From contig JAHLLM010000005.1 in assembly GCA_020444175.1 (NCBI GenBank), forward strand, positions 68,210 through 132,209: a stretch of 64,000 nucleotides of DNA, given 5' to 3'. This document shows, piece after piece, positions 51,152 through 60,737 of this stretch. The notes under the pieces were generated by a model that was not told where the DNA came from, made no database searches, and saw only the letters and a program-made list of their open reading frames with translations. Positions within the stretch are counted from its first letter, which is position 1, and every line of letters begins with the position of its first letter. This stretch comes from Desulfobulbaceae bacterium. GTDB lineage: Bacteria; Desulfobacterota; Desulfobulbia; Desulfobulbales; SURF-16. A program made the translations under genes and the position numbers.

Positions 51152-51634
51152 ATGCCGTCTGAAATAGAAAGAAAATTTATTCCCACCCTTCGGGAGGGCG
51201 TTGATATGGTGAAGATGATTTTTTTCAAGGATTTGAAAAATTATCTCCAAAACAAATTCGAAGAAGAAGAGCCTGTTTATTGTGGAATGCTGGCTGCCGC
51301 CGTGATGAATGAACTCTTTGGAACGCCAAATCCTGATGAGAAGTTTAAATCCTTTGCCCATGATAACAGTGAGCGGATACGGCAGGAATTGGCAAATGTT
51401 GCCCATGAATTCAAAGATTTATGTATTTTGCTCACCGATGCCCTACGCATACATTTTCTCTGTAACCATCAGGAGGGGATAGAGGATAATAACGAGGCAA
51501 TTCTGAAGAAGGCAAAAGAGTACGGAATACTCATAGAGGAGAGGGATGTCCCGCTGCCAAAAGGTTTTATGGAGCTGATCTACACTGTTGGCAAAGCCCA
51601 TGGTCTCATTGTTGAGCAGACGCGGACAAGTTAA
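51152..51634 (+). CDS. Hypothetical protein
   Basis: 160-aa ORF 13 nt after the M23-like gene with AAGGAGAA RBS. Confidence 0.65.
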   Translation: MPSEIERKFIPTLREGVDMVKMIFFKDLKNYLQNKFEEEEPVYCGMLAAAVMNELFGTPNPDEKFKSFAHDNSERIRQELANVAHEFKDLCILLTDALRIHFLCNHQEGIEDNNEAILKKAKEYGILIEERDVPLPKGFMELIYTVGKAHGLIVEQTRTS

Positions 51635-51653
51635 ACAATTACAGTCACATATC

Positions 51654-52145
51654 CTATAATTCGTAAAGGGTTTCGTCCTGAACAGGAGGAGTTTTTTTTC
51701 GCATAATTTTCTTTTTCATCTTGCCGAAAGGATCTTCGTTTTCCAGAAGATCTCCCATGTCCTGTTCGATTTTATCAGGATCTTCGCCCGCTTCCATGCG
51801 ACTTAATGCCTCCTCCATGCCATCTCCCAGATTGAGTCCGGTTTCGTGGGAAAATTTTCTCATGAGCCGGGCCATCTGGCGTGGATCATCTTCATTGATA
51901 TTTTCGGCTTCATGGGCAAGCCCGGCCATGACACGCTCCATCTGCGATTCATCAATGTCGGGCATGAAATCATCCTCACTCTCTTTGGCCTTGCCCACAG
52001 TGGAAAAGAGAGACATTTGACGCTTCAGGCTACCCTTGCATTTCGGGCAGGATGGTTTTGCCTCGGTATTGGGCCTGGTTGAGAAAAAATTAAAAATGGT
52101 ATGGCACTCTTTGCAGTAAAATTCATATATCGGCATACTTTTCAC
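51654..52145 (-). CDS. FmdB-family zinc ribbon protein
   Basis: MPIYEFYCKECHTIFNFF...KPSCPKCKGSLKRQMS. Confidence 0.85.
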   Translation of the reverse strand: MKSMPIYEFYCKECHTIFNFFSTRPNTEAKPSCPKCKGSLKRQMSLFSTVGKAKESEDDFMPDIDESQMERVMAGLAHEAENINEDDPRQMARLMRKFSHETGLNLGDGMEEALSRMEAGEDPDKIEQDMGDLLENEDPFGKMKKKIMRKKTPPVQDETLYEL

Positions 52146-52188
52146 TCAGACTGTTTTAATTTCCTTGAATCTTGAACACAAGAGGAGC

Positions 52189-53973
52189 TCACTGATTCCG
52201 TGCTTCCAGCTCCTCCCACCGGGCGTAGAGCGCTTCAACTTTTTCCTGGGCAGGCTGCAGTAGTTGACACCATTTGGCAAGTTCCTCAGCGTTTTCGATA
52301 ACAGCCGGATCCTCTATCTGTTCCTGGCATTTCTGCAGCTCTTCTTCTGCTGCGAGAATTGTCTCTTCAATGGCGGCAAGTTCAAGGCGCTCCTTATATG
52401 TAATTTTGTAAGCACCTGCTTTTTTGGGCTTTTCCTTTTTGGGCGATTTTTTTACAGGTGGGGCTTTGGGGGTCTGTTCATTGAGCCATTGATCAAATCC
52501 GGCATACATGCATGACCTTCCGTCACCATGAAAACCCAGAATTTGAGTTGTAACCTTATCGAGAAAAAAACGATCATGGCTGACCAGAACCACAGCCCCG
52601 GAAAATTCCATCAGACTCTCTTCGAGTATGGAAAGAGAGGGAATATCAAGATCGTTGCCTGGCTCATCAAGTAAAAGAATATCTGCGGGCATAAGCATGA
52701 GACGGGCAATGAGGATACGGGCCTGCTCTCCGCCTGAAAGCCGGCTGACCGGCTGTTCAAGCTGGTCCGGGCTGAAAAGAAAGCGTTTTGCCCATGTGAC
52801 AATGTGGACAGGATTGTCATTAAAAATCACTGTGTCACCGGCAGGAGAAAGAGCCTGGCGCAAGGTTTCCTGCTGGTTGATCTGTTCCCGTTTCTGGTCA
52901 AAAAGAACGACACGAAGACCATCAACCCGAACGACCTCTCCAGTGTCAGGTTGGAGCCTGTCTGCCAGGATATGCATGAGGGTCGTTTTTCCGCAGCCGT
53001 TTGCCCCCATCAGACCAAAGCGGCTTTTGGGTGACAGATCAAAAGAAAGATTTGAAAAAAGTTCACAACCTCCCAGGGATTTTGAGATATTTTTTACTGA
53101 CAGCAATTTTTTTGTTTTGCGGCCAGTTGCGGTAAAGTCAATCTTGACTTTTTTGTTTGCCTGGTTTCTGGCCGTGACATCCGTTAATTCATTTTGCAGA
53201 TCATGGGCTTTGTCGATACGGAATTTGGCTTTTGTGGTGCGGGCCTTGGGGCCGCGTCGAAGCCATTCTATTTCCCGCCGCACTTTATTGGACAGAGAAG
53301 ATTGCACTTGTTGCTGATTTTCCAGAAAGGTCTCCCGCTTGTCCAGGAAGCGGCTGTAGTTGCCTGAAACACGAAAGAATCCATCCGGGTAGCAACGATT
53401 TAATTCGATGATATGATTTGTGGTGTTTTCGAGAAAGGCTCTGTCGTGACTGATAAGGATAAAGGCAAAAGCAGCATTCTGCAGAATTTTTTCTAGCCAG
53501 AGGATGCCATGGATATCCAGATGATTGGTCGGCTCGTCCAGGAGAAGAATATCGGGATTCTGTATGAATGCCCTGGCAATGGCAAGCCTTTTCCGCCAGC
53601 CGCCGGAAAGAGAAGAGACGTTTTGCGCAGGATCTCCCAGTTCGGTCTGGCTTATCATCATGCTGACTCGATTGTGCCTGGAGATGTCATCAGGATCTTC
53701 GGCAATTGCTGCAGCAAGAACAGTTTCTACGGTGTCTTCCGGCCCAAAGATGTCCTCCTGGGCCAGGTAGACAATTTTTGTCCCTTTGCGGATATTGATT
53801 TTTCCCGTGTCAGCTGTTTCCAGTCCTGCCATTATTTTGAGTAATGTTGACTTGCCTGAGCCGTTTGGTCCTATAAGGCCCAGCTTCTCATCACTTGAAA
53901 AGGTCAGGGAGATATCATTGAAGAGCTGCTGGATTCCGAATGCTTTACTGATTGTTTGGCAACTTATGAGCAT
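52189..53973 (-). CDS. ABC-F family ATPase (Uup-like)
   Basis: Two Walker A (GPNGSGKST, GANGCGKTT), two LSGG signatures, Uup-like C-terminal coiled coil. Confidence 0.93.
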   Translation of the reverse strand: MLISCQTISKAFGIQQLFNDISLTFSSDEKLGLIGPNGSGKSTLLKIMAGLETADTGKINIRKGTKIVYLAQEDIFGPEDTVETVLAAAIAEDPDDISRHNRVSMMISQTELGDPAQNVSSLSGGWRKRLAIARAFIQNPDILLLDEPTNHLDIHGILWLEKILQNAAFAFILISHDRAFLENTTNHIIELNRCYPDGFFRVSGNYSRFLDKRETFLENQQQVQSSLSNKVRREIEWLRRGPKARTTKAKFRIDKAHDLQNELTDVTARNQANKKVKIDFTATGRKTKKLLSVKNISKSLGGCELFSNLSFDLSPKSRFGLMGANGCGKTTLMHILADRLQPDTGEVVRVDGLRVVLFDQKREQINQQETLRQALSPAGDTVIFNDNPVHIVTWAKRFLFSPDQLEQPVSRLSGGEQARILIARLMLMPADILLLDEPGNDLDIPSLSILEESLMEFSGAVVLVSHDRFFLDKVTTQILGFHGDGRSCMYAGFDQWLNEQTPKAPPVKKSPKKEKPKKAGAYKITYKERLELAAIEETILAAEEELQKCQEQIEDPAVIENAEELAKWCQLLQPAQEKVEALYARWEELEARNQ

Positions 53974-54299
53974 AAAGATGGGGTGTAATATTCCTTAGGT
54001 TAAAAAATGATCTGGGGATTGTTTCTTGGATAATGTAATATTTTTTACTTAAAAAGAAAATAAAGCACTTCATTTTCTTTTTGTTATCAGAACAGACGGG
54101 TTACATGTTTTGTTTCCTGTTTTATTGGTAAAATTATTGACAGCTTAAGATCGTTTCAGGCAAGATAGTCATTGCAGGAAGTCATTTCAAATAACCATGA
54201 GTTTTTTTCTTTTGTAACAACTATAAGCTATAGCCTGAAGTAAAGGCTTGTTTCGGGCCTTTACTGAATAGATACCAATTTTTTATTAAGGGGAAAAAT

Positions 54300-54836
54300 A
54301 TGCCGCCAGAGCCGCAAACTATAGATATTATTGCAAGTATTTTTAGTCAAGCCATTAAGAAGACCCTGGAGAAAGGGACCAAGAAAACAATTAAATTTTC
54401 AAAAACTTTCCAGGCAATTCCACGGGTAAGTCTCCAGCCCGAAGTCGGGTGTTTTGTACAGTTCTCCGGGGACTATAACGGGCTTGTTGTCATGAATTTC
54501 AGCGATGAGGCAGCAATGGAAATTTATTCAAGTTATATGCTGACCATGGGCTTGCCGGAGAGTGATCTTGCCAAAGACTGTACGTCAAATGAAGTTATAG
54601 ACACAATGGGAGAAATGACCAACCAGATGATGGGACGCTCCATGAGTATGGTTGAGTCGAAATTTGATCTTACCTCATACTGTGGCCAGCCAAAAGCCTT
54701 GTCTTTGAACAATGCCATTACCCTGACTCCTGATATGAATTACCAGGATAACCGGCGTGTTTCATTTTCCATCGGCACCAGCAGGTTCCAGATGGAGCTG
54801 GCATTGGAGCAGACGCAGTTTATTCCTGTTAAATAG
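54300..54836 (+). CDS. CheX-like / DUF3334-type protein
   Basis: EVIDTMGEMTNQMMGRSM resembles CheC/CheX motif; followed by MCP gene. Confidence 0.65.
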   Translation: MPPEPQTIDIIASIFSQAIKKTLEKGTKKTIKFSKTFQAIPRVSLQPEVGCFVQFSGDYNGLVVMNFSDEAAMEIYSSYMLTMGLPESDLAKDCTSNEVIDTMGEMTNQMMGRSMSMVESKFDLTSYCGQPKALSLNNAITLTPDMNYQDNRRVSFSIGTSRFQMELALEQTQFIPVK

Positions 54837-54908
54837 CGCCGTTTGTCGCTCTCGTAAAAAAAACAGGAGTACTGTTGAAATGAAGGGAGCTTGAACTTGT
54901 TTCAAAAA

Positions 54909-54945
54909 TGAACCCCGCTGCAGCCTTTTGCTGCAGCGGGGTTCA
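54909..54945. terminator. Strong terminator between convergent genes
   Basis: TGAACCCCGCTGCAG-ccttttg-CTGCAGCGGGGTTCA then ATTTTTTT. Confidence 0.9.
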
Positions 54946-54980
54946 TTTTTTTAAGCGCTGGTGTGCCGTTCTTATGGCAT

Positions 54981-56552
54981 TCAGTGAACACCCTTTTCAT
55001 TCAGGAAAGGTCCATATTGCTTATCCTGGACCAGAATGTGGTTTTGCAGCCAGTCCTTCAGGAAGGTGAGCACTTCAATAAGATTGACATCCTGGCCTTC
55101 GTTTATCTGGGTAATTATATCAGAAACCCGGGTCAGGAGTTTTTTGTGAACAGCCTTATGCTTTTCGGTTTCAGGGTACTGAAACTGGTCGAAATATTTT
55201 TCTTCAGTGGCAAAATGATCCACCGTAAATTTTGCCATATCCCCAAGAATTTTCTTAATATCAGCAATGGGGCTGTCATTTTTGACTGCATCATGGACCT
55301 GGTTGATGAAATCCATGATTTTTTTATGCTGATCGTCAATTCCGCTGACCCCGACACTGAATTCTTGTGAAAAGGTGATGAATTTTCTATGGAGATTGAC
55401 CCCGCTCTTTTTGTACTTGTCCGGAATACTGAATTTTTGTACCAGCTGGTCGATATTTTTGCCAAGGCTTGCCACTTCCATTCCCCGGGCGTAGACCTTT
55501 GTCGAGTCGGCTTTGATGAGGTCGCTTTCCTTGGAGATTTCCATCATGGATTCGGCAACCAGATGAGCCAGCTGGGCTGAATCGGAAATAAGCCTGTTGG
55601 CCTCTGTCACCGATTCTGTTGTCGTAACAACAGCGGAAGTCATATCATGGATTCCGTCACTGACCCGAACGATATTTTCAGCTATATCCTTCGTTGTAAC
55701 TGATTGTTCCTCAACGGCTGCAGCTATGGTGGATACAACCGAATTGACGTCATTAATAACTTCTTGAATCCCGCTTATTTCCATTATTGTTAATTCCGAA
55801 GCTGCCTGGATAGCATTGACCTTGTTGCGAATTTCTTCCGTTGCCTTACTTGTCTGGGTCGCAAGGTCTTTCACCTCATTGGCAACCACGGCAAAGCCTT
55901 TGCCTGCTTCTCCGGCCCGGGCTGCTTCAATGGTGGCATTCAGCGCCAGAAGTTTTGTCTGGTCCGATATCTCGGTAATAACGGAAATGACATTATTTAT
56001 TTCAGTTGCTGCTGTTCCCAGGCTATTGACTTTTTCTGAAGCTGCAGACACGGATTGAGTGGCCTTTTCCGCTATGGTGCGGGCATGCTCGGAGTTCTGG
56101 GCAATTTCGGTGATGGTGGCTGACATTTCTTCCGTTGCCGCCGAGACGGTGTTTAGGTTGTCCGATGATTCTGAAGCCTTGGTCGAGACTGAATCCATGT
56201 TCTTGGTCAAGCGGGTTGCGACCATGGAAATGGTTTGCAGGTTCTCTTCCATTTCCTGAGTCGAAGCATCAACTTCGGTGGTGTGTTTTGCCATTGCATC
56301 GGCAGCGGAACGCATCTGAGAGGAAAGCTTTTCAAGCTCATCAGAGGCAAAGCTTAAATCCTTACTGTCCGTCATTACTGCGCCAATTATTTGTGCCAGG
56401 TTTTCCTGCATGTTGGCAATTGAATGGAGGATAGAAGATTGCGTACTTTGGTCAATAGGAGTAGACAGTTCTCCTTTTGCCATATTTTCGATTATTTTTT
56501 CTACATCTTTCAGGGAAACTCCACCTGAAGAAAACAGGCCTTTGCCAAACAT
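54981..56552 (-). CDS. Cytoplasmic methyl-accepting chemotaxis protein with C-terminal hemerythrin domain
   Basis: [33 protein letters not shown]; hemerythrin ligands DDQH, HFATEE, HKAVH, HILVQD; no TM seen. Confidence 0.92.
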   Translation of the reverse strand: MFGKGLFSSGGVSLKDVEKIIENMAKGELSTPIDQSTQSSILHSIANMQENLAQIIGAVMTDSKDLSFASDELEKLSSQMRSAADAMAKHTTEVDASTQEMEENLQTISMVATRLTKNMDSVSTKASESSDNLNTVSAATEEMSATITEIAQNSEHARTIAEKATQSVSAASEKVNSLGTAATEINNVISVITEISDQTKLLALNATIEAARAGEAGKGFAVVANEVKDLATQTSKATEEIRNKVNAIQAASELTIMEISGIQEVINDVNSVVSTIAAAVEEQSVTTKDIAENIVRVSDGIHDMTSAVVTTTESVTEANRLISDSAQLAHLVAESMMEISKESDLIKADSTKVYARGMEVASLGKNIDQLVQKFSIPDKYKKSGVNLHRKFITFSQEFSVGVSGIDDQHKKIMDFINQVHDAVKNDSPIADIKKILGDMAKFTVDHFATEEKYFDQFQYPETEKHKAVHKKLLTRVSDIITQINEGQDVNLIEVLTFLKDWLQNHILVQDKQYGPFLNEKGVH

Positions 56553-56774
56553 AAATACCTCACATTTAAAATTCCTGAACGAATCGGGCTTAAGAAATAG
56601 GTGGACAATGGGAAACTCTGTTTTATCTTATGATGAACTGTTTAATGAAATCAAGATCCTTTTCTCGTCTTGTTAAAAAGAATCAATTTAGGTTTTAAAA
56701 TTGTTTTTGATGAAGTAGTATGTCTTGGTTTGACTTGGCTCCGAGCCAATTACTGCAAAATATCAAAAAGTTAT

Positions 56775-56883
56775 GTAACTATTCAGCTGCACATCATCTT
56801 TGAACGATCAGGCCTGCTCACATAGACGGGCTATAGCCTCGCAGGCCTGCTTGTCCAAATCTAAGGCACATCTGAATAGTTAC
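56775..56883. repeat. Palindromic element with 12-bp terminal inverted repeats GTAACTATTCAG/CTGAATAGTTAC
   Basis: Arms 56775-56786 and 56872-56883; internal GCAGGCCTGC palindrome. Confidence 0.8.
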
Positions 56884-56979
56884 GGCCTGGAGTTGAGGCC
56901 CATTTCGAGCCCTCGCTGAATAGATACAAAGTTATTTCTTTTTTTAAATATTCATTTTTACCTGTATGGAGGAAAAAAT

Positions 56980-57927
56980 ATGGGAAGTTCATGTGGAAGT
57001 GGCAGCAGTTGCAGCAGCGGGTCGTGTGGTTCTGCTGATGCGGCTATAGCGCAACAGGATATGGCTATTACTTCGTCTCTTGGCAAAATAAAAAACAAAA
57101 TTCTTGTTATGAGCGGCAAGGGAGGGGTTGGCAAGAGCACCGTTTCAACTAATCTTGCCCTGGGGCTTGCCAAAAAAGGATATAAAGTCGGGTTGATGGA
57201 TGTGGATCTTCACGGTCCTGATATCTGCAGGATGTTGAATCTGACAGATAAGTTGCATGAGTCACAGACCCAGGGGCGCAACCTGATCCCTCCCATGCAG
57301 TATGGTGATAATCTTAAAGTGATTTCCCTTGAATATATGATGGAAGACAGGGATGATCCGATTATCTGGCGCGGGCCCTTGAAAGTACAGGCAATTCGTC
57401 AATTTGTAGCGGATATGGACTGGGGTGATCTCGACTATCTAATCATTGACGCCCCTCCAGGGACCGGTGATGAACCCCTCACCGTGGCCCAGACAATTAA
57501 GGATGCCCATGCCCTGGTTGTCACCACCCCTCAGGAAGTAGCCCTTGCCGATGTGCGTAAGTCTTTAAACTTCTGCAAGCAAGTTAAGATGAAAGTCATT
57601 GGTATGGTTGAAAATATGAGTGGCTTTATCTGCCCGCATTGCGAAGAAACGGTGGAGATATTTAAATCAGGCGGCGGCGAAAAAACGGCTGCAGAATTTG
57701 GCGTTACATTTCTTGGCAAGGTGCCTATTGATCCCCGGGTCGTCGTTGGTGGAGATGATGGCAGCCCATACCTGAGCTCCGAAGAGGAAAGTCCTGCCAT
57801 TGCGGCCTTTGCTTCAGTTATCAGCAACGTTGAAAAGGAAGTGGCAAACAAACCGGTAACCCTGGGCAATATCGATTCAGGTTGCGGTTGCGGTGGCACA
57901 TGTAATCCTGACACTTGCGATTGCTGA
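56980..57927 (+). CDS. Mrp/NBP35-family Fe-S carrier P-loop ATPase
   Basis: VMSGKGGVGKSTVSTNLALGLAKKGYKVGLMDVDLHGPDI; CPHC motif; Cys-rich N- and C-termini. Confidence 0.93.
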   Translation: MGSSCGSGSSCSSGSCGSADAAIAQQDMAITSSLGKIKNKILVMSGKGGVGKSTVSTNLALGLAKKGYKVGLMDVDLHGPDICRMLNLTDKLHESQTQGRNLIPPMQYGDNLKVISLEYMMEDRDDPIIWRGPLKVQAIRQFVADMDWGDLDYLIIDAPPGTGDEPLTVAQTIKDAHALVVTTPQEVALADVRKSLNFCKQVKMKVIGMVENMSGFICPHCEETVEIFKSGGGEKTAAEFGVTFLGKVPIDPRVVVGGDDGSPYLSSEEESPAIAAFASVISNVEKEVANKPVTLGNIDSGCGCGGTCNPDTCDC

Positions 57928-58079
57928 TTCACTTAACTGAAGGGGGATGCTTTTGTGGTGTATCCCCCTCTTTTTATTCCAAACGCTTTACCTGTCCACC
58001 GATATTCCCATTTGAAACAATGGATCTATAATTGAAAATGTGACGTGGGAAAGGGACGTCAGTAGAAAAATGGTGAAAT

Positions 58080-58718
58080 ATGCTTGTTAAACAGATCACG
58101 GTTGGCAGCATGGCAGTTTGCTGCTATCTGGTTGCCTGTGAAGAAACCAAAAAGGCTCTAGTTATTGATCCCGGTGGGAATGAGAATGACATTCTTGCCA
58201 TGATAAAAAAAGAAGGGGTTTCCCTTGAGTATATTGTGAATACCCACGGCCACCCTGATCACGTCTGCGCAAACGGTCCTCTGAAAAAGGCTACGGGCGC
58301 TCCCATAGTCATGCATGAAGCTGATGCCGCTTTTTTTGCCCAGCCGGATATTGAAAAATATTTTTCCATGCTTGGGCTTGCCGCTTCACCTCCCCCGGAT
58401 AAACTTGTCAAAGATGGCGATATTATTGAAGTCGGGACCCTGTCTTTCAAAGTGATCCATACTCCCGGACACACTCCGGGGGGAATGTGTCTCTACTGTG
58501 CTCCACATCTTTTTACCGGCGATACGCTTTTTGTCGGTGCCGTTGGTCGTACTGATTTCCCCGGAGGGGATCTGCGGCTTTTTATGCGATCCATACATGA
58601 ACGGCTTCTAGGTCTTCCTGACGATACCATTGTCTGGCCGGGACACGGCTATGGAGGGTCACGATCCACAATAGGCGATGAGAAACGGACAAACCCCTAT
58701 CTTAATGGAGATTTTTAG
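58080..58718 (+). CDS. MBL-fold (glyoxalase II-like) hydrolase
   Basis: VNTHGHPDHVCANGPLKK, HTPGHTPGGMCLY, GHGYGG. Confidence 0.92.
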   Translation: MLVKQITVGSMAVCCYLVACEETKKALVIDPGGNENDILAMIKKEGVSLEYIVNTHGHPDHVCANGPLKKATGAPIVMHEADAAFFAQPDIEKYFSMLGLAASPPPDKLVKDGDIIEVGTLSFKVIHTPGHTPGGMCLYCAPHLFTGDTLFVGAVGRTDFPGGDLRLFMRSIHERLLGLPDDTIVWPGHGYGGSRSTIGDEKRTNPYLNGDF

Positions 58719-58720
58719 GT

Positions 58721-60634
58721 ATGAGGGAAATTGTCCTTGGAACCGCTGGTCACGTGGACCATGGAAAAACCAGTCTCGTTCGTGCTCTGACAGGCATTGA
58801 CACGGACCGTCTCAAGGAAGAGAAAAAGAGGGGCATTACCATTGAACTTGGTTTTGCTTATCTTGATCTTGAATGCGGCCATCGGCTGGGAATCATCGAT
58901 GTTCCCGGCCATGAGCGTTTTGTCAAGAATATGGTGGCAGGTGTTGCCGGCATTGATCTCGTTGCCTTTGTTATTGCCGCTGACGAAGGGATCATGCCGC
59001 AAACCAGAGAGCATTTTGAGATCTGCCGTCTTCTCGGAGTTGAAAGGGGCCTTATTGTCATTACCAAAAAAGACATGGTTGAGCCGGATTGGCTCGAACT
59101 TGTTGAAGAAGAGGTGCGGGAATTTTTTACCGGCAGTTTTCTGGAGGATGCTCCTCTGGTCAAAGTTTCCTCCACCACGGGTGACGGTATTGATGAAGCC
59201 CGCAGTACCCTGGACAGTCTTGTTGCTGCCTGCGAGTTTGATGAGGCTTATGGACCTTTCCGGCTGGCCATTGATCGCATTTTCAGCATGAAGGGGTTCG
59301 GTTCCGTGGTAACCGGAACATCGCTCTCCGGTCGAGTTGCAGTGGGAGATGATATCCTTATTTATCCCAAAAAACTGAAAGGGAAAATCCGGGGTATTCA
59401 GGTGCATGGCCAAAGTGTTGAGCTTGTGGAGGCCGGCAACAGGACGGCAATCAATGTGCAGGGAGTTGAAAAAGAGATGATCGAAAGGGGTAATGTGCTG
59501 GCCACTCCTGATTGCCTGAATCCGTCATATGTGCTGGATGCCGATTTTCTTTATCTTTCATCCAATGAAAAAAAACTGAAAAACAGAACCCGCGTTCGTG
59601 TGCATCTCGGTACGGCAGAGATTATGGGACGCGTGGCTCTCCTCGAAGACGAAGAACTTGCTCCTGGAGCATCCGCCAATGTCCAGCTCTTGCTTGAAGA
59701 GACTGTGGGAGTTTGGCCGGGAGACCATTATGTTGTTCGCCGATATTCCCCGGTGACGACTATCGGCGGTGGCATTGTGCGTAATAATTCCGCTCCCAAG
59801 CGAAAGCGTTTTAAGGAAGTGAATAAAGAAATTTTTTCATTTTACCATGACGGCACACCTGAAGATCTCGTTCTTTTCCATGTCCGGGAAAGCGGGTTTG
59901 CCGGCATTGCCGGGCCTGATCTTTCCGTGAAAGTCGCCTGTTTTGGAAATCGTTTCAAAAAATTGATAAATGGCCCGATTTCATCCCGGAAAATTGTGGT
60001 TGTTGATTCTGAAAAACAACTCCTCCTGTCAAGTGAGATATATCAAGATCTTCTTGAAAAGATTCTTTTTCATTTAGCAGAATTCCATAAGGAAAATCCT
60101 TTGCAGCCCGGACTGGCTAAGGATAACCTGAGAAACAGGGTAATGAGGGGACTTGGCCAGAAAGTCTTTCAGTTAGGCTTAAGTGATCTGAGTAAAAAAG
60201 GCTCTGTTGTCTTTGAGGAAGGGATTGTACGTCTGGCCAGCCATCGTGTTTCGCTGCAGGCCGATGAAAAGGAAATCAGAAAAAAAATGGAAGCGCTTTT
60301 TGCCGGAGCCGGACTGAAAGCCCCTACATTAAAAGAGATGTATGCCGCTTTTCCCGATGTCCCGCAGTCGCTGCTCATGGAAGTTTTAAGTCTGCTTGTC
60401 AAAGAAAATCTGGTGACCAAGGTTACCAATGACTTTTATTTCAACGCCAAAGATCTCAATGAGCTGCAGGAACGAGTGGTAACGTTTCTTGAAAAGGAAG
60501 GCGATATTGATGCGCCCCGTTTTAAAGAACTCAGCGGACTGACCAGAAAATTTTCTATCCCACTCCTTGAGTATTTCGATAAAATCAAACTTACTTTGCG
60601 GGTTGGCGATAAGCGTATACTGCGAAAAAAATAA
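58721..60634 (+). CDS. selB: Selenocysteine-specific elongation factor
   Basis: [62 protein letters not shown]-terminal winged-helix region. Confidence 0.95.
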   Translation: MREIVLGTAGHVDHGKTSLVRALTGIDTDRLKEEKKRGITIELGFAYLDLECGHRLGIIDVPGHERFVKNMVAGVAGIDLVAFVIAADEGIMPQTREHFEICRLLGVERGLIVITKKDMVEPDWLELVEEEVREFFTGSFLEDAPLVKVSSTTGDGIDEARSTLDSLVAACEFDEAYGPFRLAIDRIFSMKGFGSVVTGTSLSGRVAVGDDILIYPKKLKGKIRGIQVHGQSVELVEAGNRTAINVQGVEKEMIERGNVLATPDCLNPSYVLDADFLYLSSNEKKLKNRTRVRVHLGTAEIMGRVALLEDEELAPGASANVQLLLEETVGVWPGDHYVVRRYSPVTTIGGGIVRNNSAPKRKRFKEVNKEIFSFYHDGTPEDLVLFHVRESGFAGIAGPDLSVKVACFGNRFKKLINGPISSRKIVVVDSEKQLLLSSEIYQDLLEKILFHLAEFHKENPLQPGLAKDNLRNRVMRGLGQKVFQLGLSDLSKKGSVVFEEGIVRLASHRVSLQADEKEIRKKMEALFAGAGLKAPTLKEMYAAFPDVPQSLLMEVLSLLVKENLVTKVTNDFYFNAKDLNELQERVVTFLEKEGDIDAPRFKELSGLTRKFSIPLLEYFDKIKLTLRVGDKRILRKK

Positions 60635-60666
60635 TTGTATCATGTGCCCTGAAGATAACGGATTTT

Positions 60667-60737
60667 AACCACAAAGGCACAAAGAACACAAAGAGTCTAT
60701 CTTGGGATTTCTTTGTGTTCTTTGTGCCTTTGTGGTT
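60667..60737. repeat. Perfect 27-bp inverted repeat AACCACAAAGGCACAAAGAACACAAAG with 17-nt loop
   Basis: Arms 60667-60693 and 60711-60737 are exact reverse complements. Confidence 0.95.

Noticed and set aside
52628-53317. 229-aa plus-strand ORF opposite the ABC-F gene
   Set aside because: Antisense; Arg/Ser-rich translation typical of the reverse frame of a coding region
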